A stretch of DNA of 64,000 bases from Alphaproteobacteria bacterium (GTDB lineage Bacteria; Pseudomonadota; Alphaproteobacteria; UBA9655). Position 1 is the stretch's first letter, and every line of letters starts with the position of its first letter. Positions 54,364-63,903 of this stretch are shown piece after piece. The DNA lies in NCBI GenBank assembly GCA_027459605.1, contig DAIDHR010000006.1, forward strand, positions 1-64,000. The letters run 5' to 3'. The notes under the pieces are model-generated. The model was not told the origin of the DNA, did no database searches, and saw nothing but the letters and a program-made list of their open reading frames with translations. A program made the translations under genes and the position numbers.

Positions 54364-54672
54364 ATGCATTTAGCTTATAAAAGGACTGTGACAATGCGAA
54401 TGATACCTCTCCAAATGATGGCCCTTAGCGTCTTGGTTTTAGGGATAGGCTCAGGTGAAGCTCAGGCTGGTTGTGCCAAACCGGAAGGTAATTTTCTTAA
54501 CTCTTGCAGGGATGTAGTCTATGGTTCAATTGGTGATTTAAAATGTTACGTCACAGCTAAATGTACTAAGGAGGACGGATCAGAGATCAGCGCTGCGTCT
54601 TACTACTTATCCATTTATCCGAACCCTAAATTTAATAACTACAATGGTGAGCTTGTCTATAAGTGGTTTTGA
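54364..54672 (+). CDS. small secreted protein resembling half a cyanovirin-N (CVNH) domain
   Basis: The 102-aa protein has a signal peptide ending GEAQA (a second Met at residue 11 is an alternative start; GGGAGG favours the first). The mature 67 residues run GNFLNSC, about 15 residues, LKCYVTAKCTKEDGS, then YYLSIYPNPKFNNYNGELVYKW. This follows the order of one CVNH repeat: xFxxSC, LxAxCxxxDG, LxxxIxNxxGxLxW. CVNH proteins bind high-mannose glycans and normally contain two such repeats in about 100 residues; here only one is present, so a domain-swapped dimer or a different function is possible. Four mature cysteines. By-eye similarity only. Confidence 0.5.
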   Translation: MHLAYKRTVTMRMIPLQMMALSVLVLGIGSGEAQAGCAKPEGNFLNSCRDVVYGSIGDLKCYVTAKCTKEDGSEISAASYYLSIYPNPKFNNYNGELVYKWF

Positions 54673-54684
54673 AGATGTCATACC

Positions 54685-55443
54685 TCACGTATTCCATACC
54701 CAGGGAACGCTTTCTAAAAGGGGAGCATAAAGATCTTCATTAAGCGGGATCCGAAGACTTTCGACCTCTTTAGGGGTTGGAGGGCGAGTTTGGAACTCGA
54801 TGCGGGGAGCATCATGAATGATTGCAAGAGGAGTTTGTTCAGCCCCTTCTCCCATCGTAAAAACAGCGCCTGCGGCAAGGGCGTCTAGATTGTTAATTTG
54901 CGTAACACGCAGTGGTTTTCCAAAAATATCAGGTTTTCCTACATAAGTATGAAGGGGGTTAAACCCACACCATCCAAGGGCAATACCCGTGACGCCTCTT
55001 CGCAGGGGAGTGGTATGACTATCAGTTATTATGATTCCAAGGGTTTTGAGCTGGTCGCGGTTAAGCAAATGGCTCCAAATCAAGGTGGCCGTTTCTTGAA
55101 TATCTTTGGGGTACATAATGTAAAGCCCATTTCCATTGGATTCATCGATGCCTGCGGAAGGAATCAGGATATGGTTGGTGATTGTTAAATATATATCGTA
55201 AGGATTGGGTGGAAGGTCCTCTAAAAATCCATCGGCCTCTTTTTGGATTAGCTGATATTTTTCAGGGACTTCTTCTTTGGCAATCACACGGCCTTGGCAT
55301 AAACTGATAATCTTAGAGGTAATGGCCAGAATCGTTTGTTCTTTAAGGGGTGGGACATACCTATCAAGAATAGCCTCAAGAGATTCGCCTACGCCAATAG
55401 GGTGAGTTTTGAGGGGGGTTATATTCATGGCGTCATCATCCAT
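54685..55443 (-). CDS. CofE-like (F420-0:gamma-glutamyl ligase family) protein
   Basis: The 252-aa protein matches the CofE/FbiB ligase fold: PIGVGESLEAILDRYVPPLKEQTILAITSKIISLCQGRVI, a central ITNHILIPSAGIDESNGNG, IIITDSHTTPLRRGVTGIALGWCGF, and NNLDALAAGAVFTMGEGAEQTPLAII. CofE adds glutamates to F420, which is not expected in this lineage. In Chlamydia a homologue (FolC2) replaces FolC in folate polyglutamylation, so that role is a reasonable hypothesis here. It lies 12 bases after clpB on the same strand. Confidence 0.8.
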   Translation of the reverse strand: MDDDAMNITPLKTHPIGVGESLEAILDRYVPPLKEQTILAITSKIISLCQGRVIAKEEVPEKYQLIQKEADGFLEDLPPNPYDIYLTITNHILIPSAGIDESNGNGLYIMYPKDIQETATLIWSHLLNRDQLKTLGIIITDSHTTPLRRGVTGIALGWCGFNPLHTYVGKPDIFGKPLRVTQINNLDALAAGAVFTMGEGAEQTPLAIIHDAPRIEFQTRPPTPKEVESLRIPLNEDLYAPLLESVPWVWNT

Positions 55444-55455
55444 AGCCAGCTTGTT

Positions 55456-58035
55456 TTATAAGTGTGATGGTTTAATTGAAAGTCCACTTTGATTTGCTGT
55501 TACCTCAATTGTCTGCCCATCTCGAACTTTGCCCTCCAAAATCATCATAGCAAAAGGATTTTGAAGCTCACGCTGAATGATTCGCTTGAGGGGGCGGGCT
55601 CCATAAGTAGGATCGTACCCTTGATCACCAAGCCAGGAAAGGGCCTTTTCATCTAAATCAAGATGGATCTTCCGGTCTTTTAGAAGACTCATAAGCCGCC
55701 CAAGTTGAATCTTCACGATTCCAGCCATATCTTCGCGAGAAAGGCGGCGGAAAAGGATAATTTCATCAATGCGGTTGAGAAATTCAGGGCGGAAGGAACT
55801 ACGGACAATATCCATGACTTGGCTCCGGACTTTTTCAGAAGGCTCACCTGGATGTTCAGCTAAGATCGAGCTTCCCAGATTTGATGTCATGATAATCAAG
55901 GTGTTTCTGAAATCCACGGTTCGACCTTGGCCATCGGTTAGGCGCCCATCATCAAGCACTTGAAGAAGGATGTTGAACACATCGGGGTGGGCTTTTTCGA
56001 TCTCATCGAACAAGATCACTTGATAAGGCCGTCTTCGGACTGATTCCGTTAAGGTGCCCCCCTCTTCATAACCGACATAGCCTGGAGGAGCTCCAATGAG
56101 GCGTGAAACAGTATGTTTTTCCATAAATTCAGACATATCAATACGTGTCATGGCTGTTTCATCATCGAAAAGAAACTCGGCTAGGGCTTTGCTTAACTCG
56201 GTTTTCCCTACGCCTGTTGGTCCTAAAAATAGGAAGGATCCAATAGGACGATTGATGTCTTGGAGGCCTGCTCGAGCGCGGCGCACAGCTTGGCTAATAG
56301 CCACAATGGCTTCGTTTTGCCCAACGACGCGCTTTTGGAGGTTTTCTTCCATATGAAGGAGTTTTTCGCGTTCTCCCTCAAGCATTTTATCAACGGGAAT
56401 TCCTGTCCATCGGGAAACAATGGCAGCAATGTCATCAGCTGTCACCTCTTCCCGAATCATTTGATCTTGGGTTTGACTCTCGGCTTCTTTAAGTTTCTTT
56501 TCAAGGTCGGGGATAACACTATACATCAGCTCACCTGCTCTTGCGAGGTTTCCTTCGCGCTGGGCGATGTCCAATTCATTCCGAGATTGGTCTAAAGTTT
56601 CCTTGAGTTTTTGAGACCCTGCAAGTTTTTCCTTCTCGGCTTTCCAGGCTGTTGTTAGGACATTGGATTGAGATTCGAGATCGGCAAGCTCCTTTTCAAG
56701 CTTGACTAAACGATCTTTAGAGGCTGGATCCTTTTCTTTTTTAAGGGCTTCTCTTTCAATTTTTAGCTGAATAATACGCCGGTCCAATTCATCAATTTCT
56801 TCAGGTTTCGAGTCAACTTCTATGCGCAAGCGGCTCGCCGCCTCATCCACAAGGTCGATTGCTTTATCGGGAAGGAAACGGTCCGTAATATAGCGGTTGG
56901 AAAGTGTGGCTGCAGATACGATGGCCCCATCGGTGATGCGGATTCCATGGTGAAGTTCATATTTCTCCTTAAGACCTCGTAGAATGGAAATTGTGTCTTC
57001 AACGGATGGTTCTCCAACAAAGACAGGTTGAAAACGGCGGGCAAGGGCCGCATCTTTCTCGATATGTTTCCGGTACTCATCAAGAGTTGTCGCGCCAACA
57101 CAATGAAGTTCTCCTCGGGCAAGTGCTGGCTTTAGCATGTTGGAGGCATCCATAGCCCCTTCTGCTTTCCCAGCACCAACAAGTGTATGAAGTTCATCAA
57201 TAAAAAGAACGATTTCTCCCTCTGAATGGGTAATTTCAGAAAGAACAGCTTTAAGACGCTCTTCAAATTCTCCGCGATATTTAGCGCCCGCAATCAAGGC
57301 TCCCATATCAAGAGCCATAAGACGAATGTTTTTAAGCGCTTCTGGAACATCTCCCTTCACGATCCGGTGGGCAAGACCTTCAACAATTGCCGTTTTTCCA
57401 ACGCCGGGCTCTCCGATAAGCACGGGGTTATTCTTTGTCCGACGTGAGAGGACTTGTATGGTTCTTCTTATTTCTTCGTCTCGTCCGATAACAGGGTCAA
57501 GTTTCCCCTGCTTTGCAAGAGCCGTAAGGTCGGTTGCATATTTTTTAAGGGCGTCATACTGAGATTCAGCCGTTGCAGTATTGGCCGGGCGTCCTTTCCG
57601 CATATCTTGTATGGCAAGTTTAAGTTTGTCAGGCGTAACCCATGAAGAGGCAAGGACTTTTCCCGCGTCCGTGTCTTTTGAAAGGGCAAGGGCTAAAAGA
57701 AGAAACTCAAGTGTTACAAAGCTATCTCCGGCTTTTTTAGCCTCTTTTTCAGCCACATCGAAGACTTTACTGGTTTCAGGAGCTAAAAAGACTTGGCCAG
57801 CTCCACTTCCTTCAATTTTTGGAACCCGGTTAAGTTCTTCAGTTGTGAGTTCGAGGGCCTTTTCAGGAACTCCTCCGGCGGCGCGAATAAGGCCTGCACA
57901 AAGCCCTTCTTCGTCATCAAGGAGTCCTTTTAAAAGGTGAATGGGAAGGATCCGCTGATGTCCTTCTCTCTGAGCAAGGGTTTGTGCTGAGTGAATAAAT
58001 CCTTGGGACCGTTCTGTATATTTATCAAAATTCAT
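55456..58035 (-). CDS. clpB: ATP-dependent disaggregase ClpB
   Basis: ClpB works with DnaK to extract polypeptides from aggregates. The 859-aa protein has the N-domain ([35 protein letters not shown]), NBD1 (Walker [10 protein letters not shown], Walker [11 protein letters not shown]), the long M-domain coiled coil (about 410-525) that sets ClpB apart from ClpA/ClpC, and NBD2 ([24 protein letters not shown], arginine region [11 protein letters not shown]). No IGL/IGF ClpP loop is apparent. Length is standard. It is upstream of the CofE-like gene and probably cotranscribed. Confidence 0.97.
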   Translation of the reverse strand: MNFDKYTERSQGFIHSAQTLAQREGHQRILPIHLLKGLLDDEEGLCAGLIRAAGGVPEKALELTTEELNRVPKIEGSGAGQVFLAPETSKVFDVAEKEAKKAGDSFVTLEFLLLALALSKDTDAGKVLASSWVTPDKLKLAIQDMRKGRPANTATAESQYDALKKYATDLTALAKQGKLDPVIGRDEEIRRTIQVLSRRTKNNPVLIGEPGVGKTAIVEGLAHRIVKGDVPEALKNIRLMALDMGALIAGAKYRGEFEERLKAVLSEITHSEGEIVLFIDELHTLVGAGKAEGAMDASNMLKPALARGELHCVGATTLDEYRKHIEKDAALARRFQPVFVGEPSVEDTISILRGLKEKYELHHGIRITDGAIVSAATLSNRYITDRFLPDKAIDLVDEAASRLRIEVDSKPEEIDELDRRIIQLKIEREALKKEKDPASKDRLVKLEKELADLESQSNVLTTAWKAEKEKLAGSQKLKETLDQSRNELDIAQREGNLARAGELMYSVIPDLEKKLKEAESQTQDQMIREEVTADDIAAIVSRWTGIPVDKMLEGEREKLLHMEENLQKRVVGQNEAIVAISQAVRRARAGLQDINRPIGSFLFLGPTGVGKTELSKALAEFLFDDETAMTRIDMSEFMEKHTVSRLIGAPPGYVGYEEGGTLTESVRRRPYQVILFDEIEKAHPDVFNILLQVLDDGRLTDGQGRTVDFRNTLIIMTSNLGSSILAEHPGEPSEKVRSQVMDIVRSSFRPEFLNRIDEIILFRRLSREDMAGIVKIQLGRLMSLLKDRKIHLDLDEKALSWLGDQGYDPTYGARPLKRIIQRELQNPFAMMILEGKVRDGQTIEVTANQSGLSIKPSHL

Positions 58036-58057
58036 GGTGTGACCTTTTTCAGATGGG

Positions 58058-58071
58058 GTGAGTCAACTCAC
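58058..58071. promoter_or_regulatory. 14-bp palindrome upstream of clpB
   Basis: GTGAGTCAACTCAC is a perfect palindrome 23 bases upstream of the clpB start codon. It is not a CIRCE element. CCCCAT beside it resembles the -10 of heat-shock sigma promoters, but no properly spaced -35 is seen. A repressor site or a 5'-UTR stem are both possible. Confidence 0.35.
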
Positions 58072-58233
58072 TTCTTATTTTTATATAATAAACCTTAGGG
58101 GCAGAAAAAAGGTTAACGAATAAAAAATATGGCCCTGTCAGAAAGCAAGATCTAAAAGAGAGGCTGAACAAAAAAGCAATAAGGAGCCAATATAAGCCCT
58201 CTTTTGATACTCATCATAGTGATTTGAGAGAGA

Positions 58234-58548
58234 TTATGGGTCTGGAGTTGTTGGCTCAGAAGGAAGTGCCTTTTCTTCTCCCCGCCTTTCAGGGCGATGG
58301 GACCTCATGGGGCGATGCTCTAAAACAATACGATAATAATGGTCTGCGTATTGGTAATAATTTTCGGCACTTACGGGGTCACCTGATGAGGCTGCATCTC
58401 GAGCAAGGGTTAGGTATTTTTCAACAAACTGCTGAGGATTACCACGAATTTTGAGATCTCCTGAATTTCCAGGCATTTGTTTAGCGGACTGCTTATGGCG
58501 ATCGTTAGAACGACTATACGGCCGCTTGGTATGACCAACTTGTTTCAT
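58234..58548 (-). CDS. DUF4167 domain protein
   Basis: The 104-aa protein has the DUF4167 core IRGNPQQFVEKYLTLARDAASSGDPVSAENYYQYADHYYRIV, a motif nearly restricted to alphaproteobacteria, flanked by basic low-complexity N- and C-termini. Homologues are usually longer with a disordered C-terminal half, so this is a short version. Function is unknown; the basic flanks suggest nucleic-acid binding. A GAAGATAG lies before the ATG. Useful mainly as a taxonomic marker. Confidence 0.88.
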   Translation of the reverse strand: MKQVGHTKRPYSRSNDRHKQSAKQMPGNSGDLKIRGNPQQFVEKYLTLARDAASSGDPVSAENYYQYADHYYRIVLEHRPMRSHRPERRGEEKALPSEPTTPDP

Positions 58549-58991
58549 TAACTATCTTCTATGTTGATGGTTGCACTCTCACCTGTTAACAGGCATATAT
58601 GAGTTAGATTTGAAAAGGGCTCCCCTTTCTTTTCTATGCTTAACGATTTAGGCGCATTTTGCAAGCGTTTTTTCTCAACACTAGCCTAGTTTTATGAAAA
58701 GACCAAAATTCAAATACTTACCATCATAATGGAGAGATATAAAATCGCACTGGGTCAAGAAATGCCAAACTCTAAAGGGCACATCTCTTTTAGCTTACAT
58801 TTATAGTTTACACATTTTAATGAAACCGTCAACATTTTTAATTGCCCATTTGTAAAAATTTTCTGTAATGGCCAATTAAATTATTTGACTTTTATAAAAA
58901 ATCCTATAGGATAAATGATAAACTATAAGAAATGTGTCTTCTCTTGCCGGCTATATTTCTTTAGCGCCCATTTCATAGGTTTTGAAAAAGG
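58549..58991. other. spacer with two perfect 12-bp palindromes
   Basis: No gene is seen. CCTGTTAACAGG (58582-58593) lies 34 bases upstream of the DUF4167 start. ATCCTATAGGAT (58901-58912) follows a TTGACT (58885-58890) and could overlap a plus-strand -10 (TAGGAT, 16-base spacing), which would drive RNA antisense to the 3' end of chpT. Both are candidate operator sites. Confidence 0.4.
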
Positions 58992-59645
58992 TTAGGATAA
59001 AGGAGCCTTGCCTTTAATTTCTAAAAAGAGCTCGGAGGGAGACTGCGACTTTTTAAAAGTAAGAATTCCTTCATTTTCTTGGACTAGGCAAAAGATAAGA
59101 TAACAAGGAGCTGTCCGAGGAGTAAGTTCTTCCAAAGAAACCTGCCCTTCAAGTGCTTCCACGGTGCCTTGATGAAGAATTATAGAATCAGCTTTGAGGA
59201 GAAGCGCAAGGCAGAAATTGTCGTCACTTGAAACTGAAATTGAAAGTGTACCCCCTCGTGGGGCACATTCACCGACCCATAGAATAGAGTTTAAAAGAAG
59301 ACGTGTTAACCCTTTGAGGGGTAATTCTTTTTGGGAGGGGGGGCTCCACTCTAGTTTTATCTTGCTTCTTTGGAAGTAATTTTCTGCTAGGCTTCTGGCT
59401 TCCTCAAAAGAGATTCTTCCTCCCGTAGATCCAAAAGCAGCTCTAAAAAAGCTTACACGAGCAGCAGCAGTTTGCGCACTATGCAAAATTAAGTTTAAAA
59501 TTTCTTGAGATTCTGTAAGATGATCAGGAGATGTGTCTTGAAAGAGTTCAAGGCCGGTATTGATTGCACCGATAGGGGTAATGAGATCATGACAAAGACG
59601 AGAAGCCAAAAGTTCAGCAATACGTATGGGCGATTGAGATGTCAT
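58992..59645 (-). CDS. chpT: ChpT-type histidine phosphotransferase
   Basis: ChpT passes phosphate from CckA to CtrA and CpdR in the alphaproteobacterial cell-cycle phosphorelay. The 217-aa protein begins with a dimerisation helix carrying the phospho-accepting histidine: ELLASRLCHDLITPIGAINTGLEL (H19). The C-terminal half is a degenerate histidine-kinase ATPase-like fold (LTRLLLNSILWVGECAPRGGTLSI, then a poorly conserved end) without N- or G-box motifs, as expected. CckA and CtrA are not in the window. Its presence shows the CtrA relay is probably kept in this organism. Confidence 0.88.
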   Translation of the reverse strand: MTSQSPIRIAELLASRLCHDLITPIGAINTGLELFQDTSPDHLTESQEILNLILHSAQTAAARVSFFRAAFGSTGGRISFEEARSLAENYFQRSKIKLEWSPPSQKELPLKGLTRLLLNSILWVGECAPRGGTLSISVSSDDNFCLALLLKADSIILHQGTVEALEGQVSLEELTPRTAPCYLIFCLVQENEGILTFKKSQSPSELFLEIKGKAPLS

Positions 59646-59756
59646 CTTTATATCTTATGAAATTATTAGCATCTTGTTAAGATCTTTCCTTATAGAGTAT
59701 CAATATATGACATATTTATTAAAATTTTAAGTTAATTTTAGGCAGAGACATACAAA

Positions 59757-60818
59757 ATGAAGACATATCAAAAGGTTATACTGGCAATCGTCATATGTGG
59801 CATTGGGCTTGGAGCTGTTGTGCTGTGGAGAAAAGGAAGGCAAGCTCCTGTTGCTCCCATAAAAGAAGCTGTTCCAGTTGAAGCTGTTCAAGCTAAAAGT
59901 GGGTCTATTTTAAGGCGTATAAGTACGGTTGGAACTTTAACAGCTATTCAGTCGGTTACCCTTCGGCCCGAGGTCAGTGGAAAGATTACAAAAATTTATT
60001 TCCAAGAAGGGCAACAAGTTAAAGAAGGAGATCCCCTCTTTAAAATTGATGAAGCTCCCTATAAAGCAAAACTAAAGGAACTTGAGGCGCGTCTTGCCTT
60101 AAATAAGGAAGAGTATAGGCGGGCAGTCAAGCTATTAGAAAAAAACTTTGGAACTATTCAAAATAGGGATAAAGCTCTTGCTGAAATGCAAATTAGTGAA
60201 GCTAATCTTGAGGAAGCCAAAATCCGCTTAGATAACACAGTTGTAAAAGCCCCGTTCGAGGGGGTGATGGGACTCAGTAATGTCAGTGTAGGGGCTTTTG
60301 TTTCCGAGTCAGTTGAGCTTGCAACGGTCGTAGATTTGAATCCCATTAATGTCGATTTCAGCATTCCTGAATCTTATTTGCCCCAAGTTCATCCTGGTGA
60401 TATTGTTGATGTAACAATTGAAGACTTCGATATCTTGCCGGTGGAGGCTACCATTAAGGCCATTGCTCCTGAAATTGATGAAACAACACGAACGGTAACA
60501 ATTCGTGCAGAAATGCCGAACAAGGAGTTAAATTATCGACCAGGGGAGTTCGCTCGCGTTTTAGTCCTCGCTGGTAAAATAGATAATGCCGTTCTTATCC
60601 CTGAAACAGCCCTCGAGCGGGAAGGGGAGGAGGAATATGTGATGCTTGTAGTTGATAATGTTGCAGTCCGGTCTACAGTGAGTACGGGTATGCGGGATGG
60701 CAGTGAAGTCGAAATTACCCATGGTGTTAAAGCGGGTGATATAGTGATTTCCGCAGGACAGTTTAAAGTGCGCGACGGCGAAGAGGTCACAATTACAAAC
60801 CAAGAAAAAACAGAGTAA
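59757..60818 (+). CDS. RND efflux periplasmic adaptor (HlyD/AcrA family)
   Basis: A 353-aa membrane-fusion protein anchored by one N-terminal helix (VILAIVICGIGLGAVVLW), without a lipobox. Domain order is normal: beta-barrel/lipoyl start (GTLTAIQSVTLRPEVSGKITKIYFQEGQQVKEGDPLFKID), a short alpha-hairpin (about 95-150), lipoyl return (APFEGVMGLSNVSVGAFV), beta-barrel and membrane-proximal domain (VRDGEEVTITNQEK). It links the pump encoded seven bases downstream to an outer-membrane channel not found in this window. The short hairpin is typical of MexH-like adaptors. Confidence 0.92.
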   Translation: MKTYQKVILAIVICGIGLGAVVLWRKGRQAPVAPIKEAVPVEAVQAKSGSILRRISTVGTLTAIQSVTLRPEVSGKITKIYFQEGQQVKEGDPLFKIDEAPYKAKLKELEARLALNKEEYRRAVKLLEKNFGTIQNRDKALAEMQISEANLEEAKIRLDNTVVKAPFEGVMGLSNVSVGAFVSESVELATVVDLNPINVDFSIPESYLPQVHPGDIVDVTIEDFDILPVEATIKAIAPEIDETTRTVTIRAEMPNKELNYRPGEFARVLVLAGKIDNAVLIPETALEREGEEEYVMLVVDNVAVRSTVSTGMRDGSEVEITHGVKAGDIVISAGQFKVRDGEEVTITNQEKTE

Positions 60819-60825
60819 GACCACC

Positions 60826-63800
60826 ATGAACTTTACTGAACTTTTCATTCGTCGTCCTGTATTATCCATGGTTCTGACCATTATTATTGTAATGGTCGGA
60901 GGCGTTTCCTTTAATCAGTTATCTTTGCGCCAATTTCCGGAAGTCGATAAACCTATTATCAGCGTTACGACAACCCTAGAAGGGGCTAGCCCCCAAATTA
61001 TCGAAGCTCAATTAACTCGTCCCTTAGAGCAAGCCCTTGGAGGAATCGAGGGACTTGACTATATGACATCGCGAAGTGAAACCGAAAACAGCGTTATTAA
61101 GCTTAATTTCAGGGTGGATCGAGATATAGACCTTGCAGCAGCTGACGTTCGTGATCGTTTGCAGAAGGTACGGAATCAGCTTCCCGATGATGCAACGGAT
61201 CCTCTCATTAAAAAAGCTGATGCTGATGCGCAGCCTTTAATTTACTTGTCTCTTTTTAGTGATAAAAAGTCAGTCAATGACTTGTCGGACTATGCCCACC
61301 GGTATTTGCAAAGCGAACTTGAATCTATCAAAGGTGTGTCGAGTGTAGAAATATTTGGAGGTGGGGAGCTCGAAATGCACCTCATTCTCGATCCAGTTCG
61401 GTTAAATGCCTACAAAATTACAGCAACGGATATAGCTTCTGCATTAAAGCGTCAGAATGTTAAAAAACCTGCAGGTCGTCTCATTGGAGAGGAGCGTGAG
61501 TTTACCGTTACAACAACCTCAACCCTGACAACTCCAAGCCAGTTTGACAACATGATAATTGCTGAAAGAGAGGGACGGATTGTTCGTTTAAAAGATGTAG
61601 GCTATGCGGAGCTGAATTCGGAAGATAAGCGGTTTTCATCTCGCTATAACGATAAGAATGCCGTTAGTATTGGAATTATTAAAAAATCTGTTGCGAATCC
61701 TCTCGAAGTCAAAAGCGGGGTTGAGGAAAAACTAGCTCAAATCAAAAGCCGACTTTCTTCTGGAATTGAGATTGATATTTCTAACGATAATACTGTTTTT
61801 ATCGAGAGGTCTATTTCTCAAGTTTACCGAACCATTTGGGAAGCGACGTTCCTTGTCATTGTGGTGGTATTCGCCTTTTTAAGATCCATCCGAGCATCCT
61901 TTATTCCTCTTATAACAATTCCCGTATCCTTAATTGGAGCATTTGCCTTAATGTTCCTTTTTGGGTTTACGATTAACATTTTGACTCTGCTTGCTCTTGT
62001 TTTAGCCATTGGGCTTGTGGTTGACGATGCTATCGTTGTTCTTGAAAACATCTATCGTCATATTGAAGATGGAATGAAGCCTATGCAGGCTGCTATTCGG
62101 GGGACGCAAGAAATCAGCTTTGCCGTTATTGCGATGACGCTTACACTTGCGGCAGTGTATGCTCCCGTAGCTCTTTCAACAGGAATCACAGGGAAGCTTT
62201 TCACTGAGTTTGCTTTAACCCTGGCCGGTGCTGTTATTATCTCGGGCTTTGTGGCCCTCACATTAACACCAATGATGTGTTCTCGGCTTCTCGTTGCCCA
62301 TAACCACAAAAATCATCACGGGAATAGATTCCTTCGCCTCAATCAAACTTTTTCGGACAAGATGGGAGAGTGGCTGGATCGACTTGATGTTGGATATGGA
62401 AGGTTTTTAACACGAGTCTTAGAGAAGCGCCTGTGGGTTGCTTTGATTGGTGCCCTTATCTTCTTTGCCGGCTTATACCTAGTTCTGTATCACTTGAGAA
62501 GAGAGTTAACCCCAGAAGAAGACCAAGGTGTTCTTATCACAAATGCAAACCCACCGTATGGTGCAACTTTAAAATACCTTGAAAAATATGCTCTTCAAAT
62601 GGATCAAATTTTAGCGTCTGTTCCAGAGCTGCAAAAACGGATGACTATTGTTCAGGTTGGTGATTATTCATACAACAGAAGCACTTTAGTTCCTTGGGAA
62701 GAAAGAAAACGCAGTTGTAACGAGATAAAGAATTTGATCAATCCAGATCTTGGTAAAATCATTGGTCTTGAAGTATCAGCCCGGTGCCAAAGTCGTTCAG
62801 TCATTGGAGGAGCGAGCGGCTATGACCTTTCCTTTGTTATAGAAACAACTCGATCTTACGAAGATCTTGAACAACAAATGCAAAAGGTTTGGGCAGCCAT
62901 GCTTCGCCATCCCGGTATAGCTAGAGTTCAACCAGATATGGGAGCTCCAGGGCAAGACTACAAAGTGGTAGTTGATGTCGAAAAGGCAGCTACTTTAGGA
63001 ATCGAGCCGGATGTCGTTGCTCAAACCCTAGATACTCTTATTGGAGGACGACGCCCCACGACTTTTGAGCGGGAGAGTAAGCAATACCCCGTACGGGTGT
63101 GGGTAGGAGAACAATTCCGAAAGTCACCTCAACATGTTTTGGATATGACAGTGCGTGGTCAAAGAGAAGGGAAGGACACACTTGTTCCTCTCTCAGATCT
63201 TGTTGACATCGTTGCTGTAACGACAACAGCTGAAATTCATCACTTTGATGGGCTACGCTCTGTGACTATGGATGCTGTCTTAAATGAAGGCTATGGACTA
63301 GGCCAAGTGCTGAATGACATTAAAACGGTTGCTAACCAAATTCTTCCCGATGGTTATCAAACGACCGTTTCTGGGGCAACCCGTGATTACTTGAAAGAAG
63401 CGTATACTGTTTTCTTGATTTTTGGTCTTGCGGTTATTTTCATCTTCTTAGTGATGGCTGCTCAATTTGAGAGCTTTGTCGACCCCTTTATTATTATTCT
63501 AAGCGTTCCTCTCTCGCTTGCAGGGGCTATCTTTACTCTCTGGATTGCGAGTGGAACCCTAAATATTTATAGCCAGATTGGTCTTGTCACATTGATTGGT
63601 TTGATTACAAAGCATGGAATCCTTATTGTGGACTTCGCTAATAAGCTTCAGGAAGAAGGGAAGTCAGTCTTTGAAGCTGTTATCGAAGCCTCTCGTTTGC
63701 GATTGAGACCTATCCTGATGACTACATTTGCTATGGTTTTTGGAGCTATTCCTTTGGCTTTTTCCTCAGGTGCTGGTGCAGAGACACGTGCCCAGATTGG

Positions 63801-63903
63801 TCTTGTCGTTGTGGGAGGAATGAGTATTGGAACCCTCTTTACCCTATTTGTTATTCCTGTCGTTTATACTTATTTAAGCCGCAAACGTCCCAAGGAAGAG
63901 TAG
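60826..63903 (+). CDS. RND multidrug efflux transporter (AcrB/MexB family)
   Basis: The 1025-aa inner-membrane pump has 12 membrane helices with two large periplasmic loops. The N-terminus NFTELFIRRPVLSMVLTIIIVMVGGVSFNQLSLRQFPEVDKPIISV is typical. The proton-relay pair in helix 4 is visible in LAIGLVVDDAIVVLENIYRHIEDG (DD), and the helix-10 lysine region in IGLVTLIGLITKHGILIVDFAN. The order matches the MexF/MdtF-like half of the family. Substrates cannot be told. Same operon as the adaptor; the end is complete in the window. Confidence 0.95.
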   Translation: MNFTELFIRRPVLSMVLTIIIVMVGGVSFNQLSLRQFPEVDKPIISVTTTLEGASPQIIEAQLTRPLEQALGGIEGLDYMTSRSETENSVIKLNFRVDRDIDLAAADVRDRLQKVRNQLPDDATDPLIKKADADAQPLIYLSLFSDKKSVNDLSDYAHRYLQSELESIKGVSSVEIFGGGELEMHLILDPVRLNAYKITATDIASALKRQNVKKPAGRLIGEEREFTVTTTSTLTTPSQFDNMIIAEREGRIVRLKDVGYAELNSEDKRFSSRYNDKNAVSIGIIKKSVANPLEVKSGVEEKLAQIKSRLSSGIEIDISNDNTVFIERSISQVYRTIWEATFLVIVVVFAFLRSIRASFIPLITIPVSLIGAFALMFLFGFTINILTLLALVLAIGLVVDDAIVVLENIYRHIEDGMKPMQAAIRGTQEISFAVIAMTLTLAAVYAPVALSTGITGKLFTEFALTLAGAVIISGFVALTLTPMMCSRLLVAHNHKNHHGNRFLRLNQTFSDKMGEWLDRLDVGYGRFLTRVLEKRLWVALIGALIFFAGLYLVLYHLRRELTPEEDQGVLITNANPPYGATLKYLEKYALQMDQILASVPELQKRMTIVQVGDYSYNRSTLVPWEERKRSCNEIKNLINPDLGKIIGLEVSARCQSRSVIGGASGYDLSFVIETTRSYEDLEQQMQKVWAAMLRHPGIARVQPDMGAPGQDYKVVVDVEKAATLGIEPDVVAQTLDTLIGGRRPTTFERESKQYPVRVWVGEQFRKSPQHVLDMTVRGQREGKDTLVPLSDLVDIVAVTTTAEIHHFDGLRSVTMDAVLNEGYGLGQVLNDIKTVANQILPDGYQTTVSGATRDYLKEAYTVFLIFGLAVIFIFLVMAAQFESFVDPFIIILSVPLSLAGAIFTLWIASGTLNIYSQIGLVTLIGLITKHGILIVDFANKLQEEGKSVFEAVIEASRLRLRPILMTTFAMVFGAIPLAFSSGAGAETRAQIGLVVVGGMSIGTLFTLFVIPVVYTYLSRKRPKEE

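Noticed and set aside
54685-55443. Evidence for an F420 pathway
   Set aside because: Only one CofE-like gene is present and the family has other uses; no other F420 gene was seen.
58036-58140. CIRCE or sigma-32 heat-shock control of clpB
   Set aside because: No TTAGCACTC-N9-GAGTGCTAA, and CCCCAT lacks a -35 at proper spacing; only a simple palindrome is reported.
58224-58454. 76-aa plus-strand ORF opposite the DUF4167 gene
   Set aside because: Antisense shadow; the DUF4167 motif on the minus strand is unmistakable.
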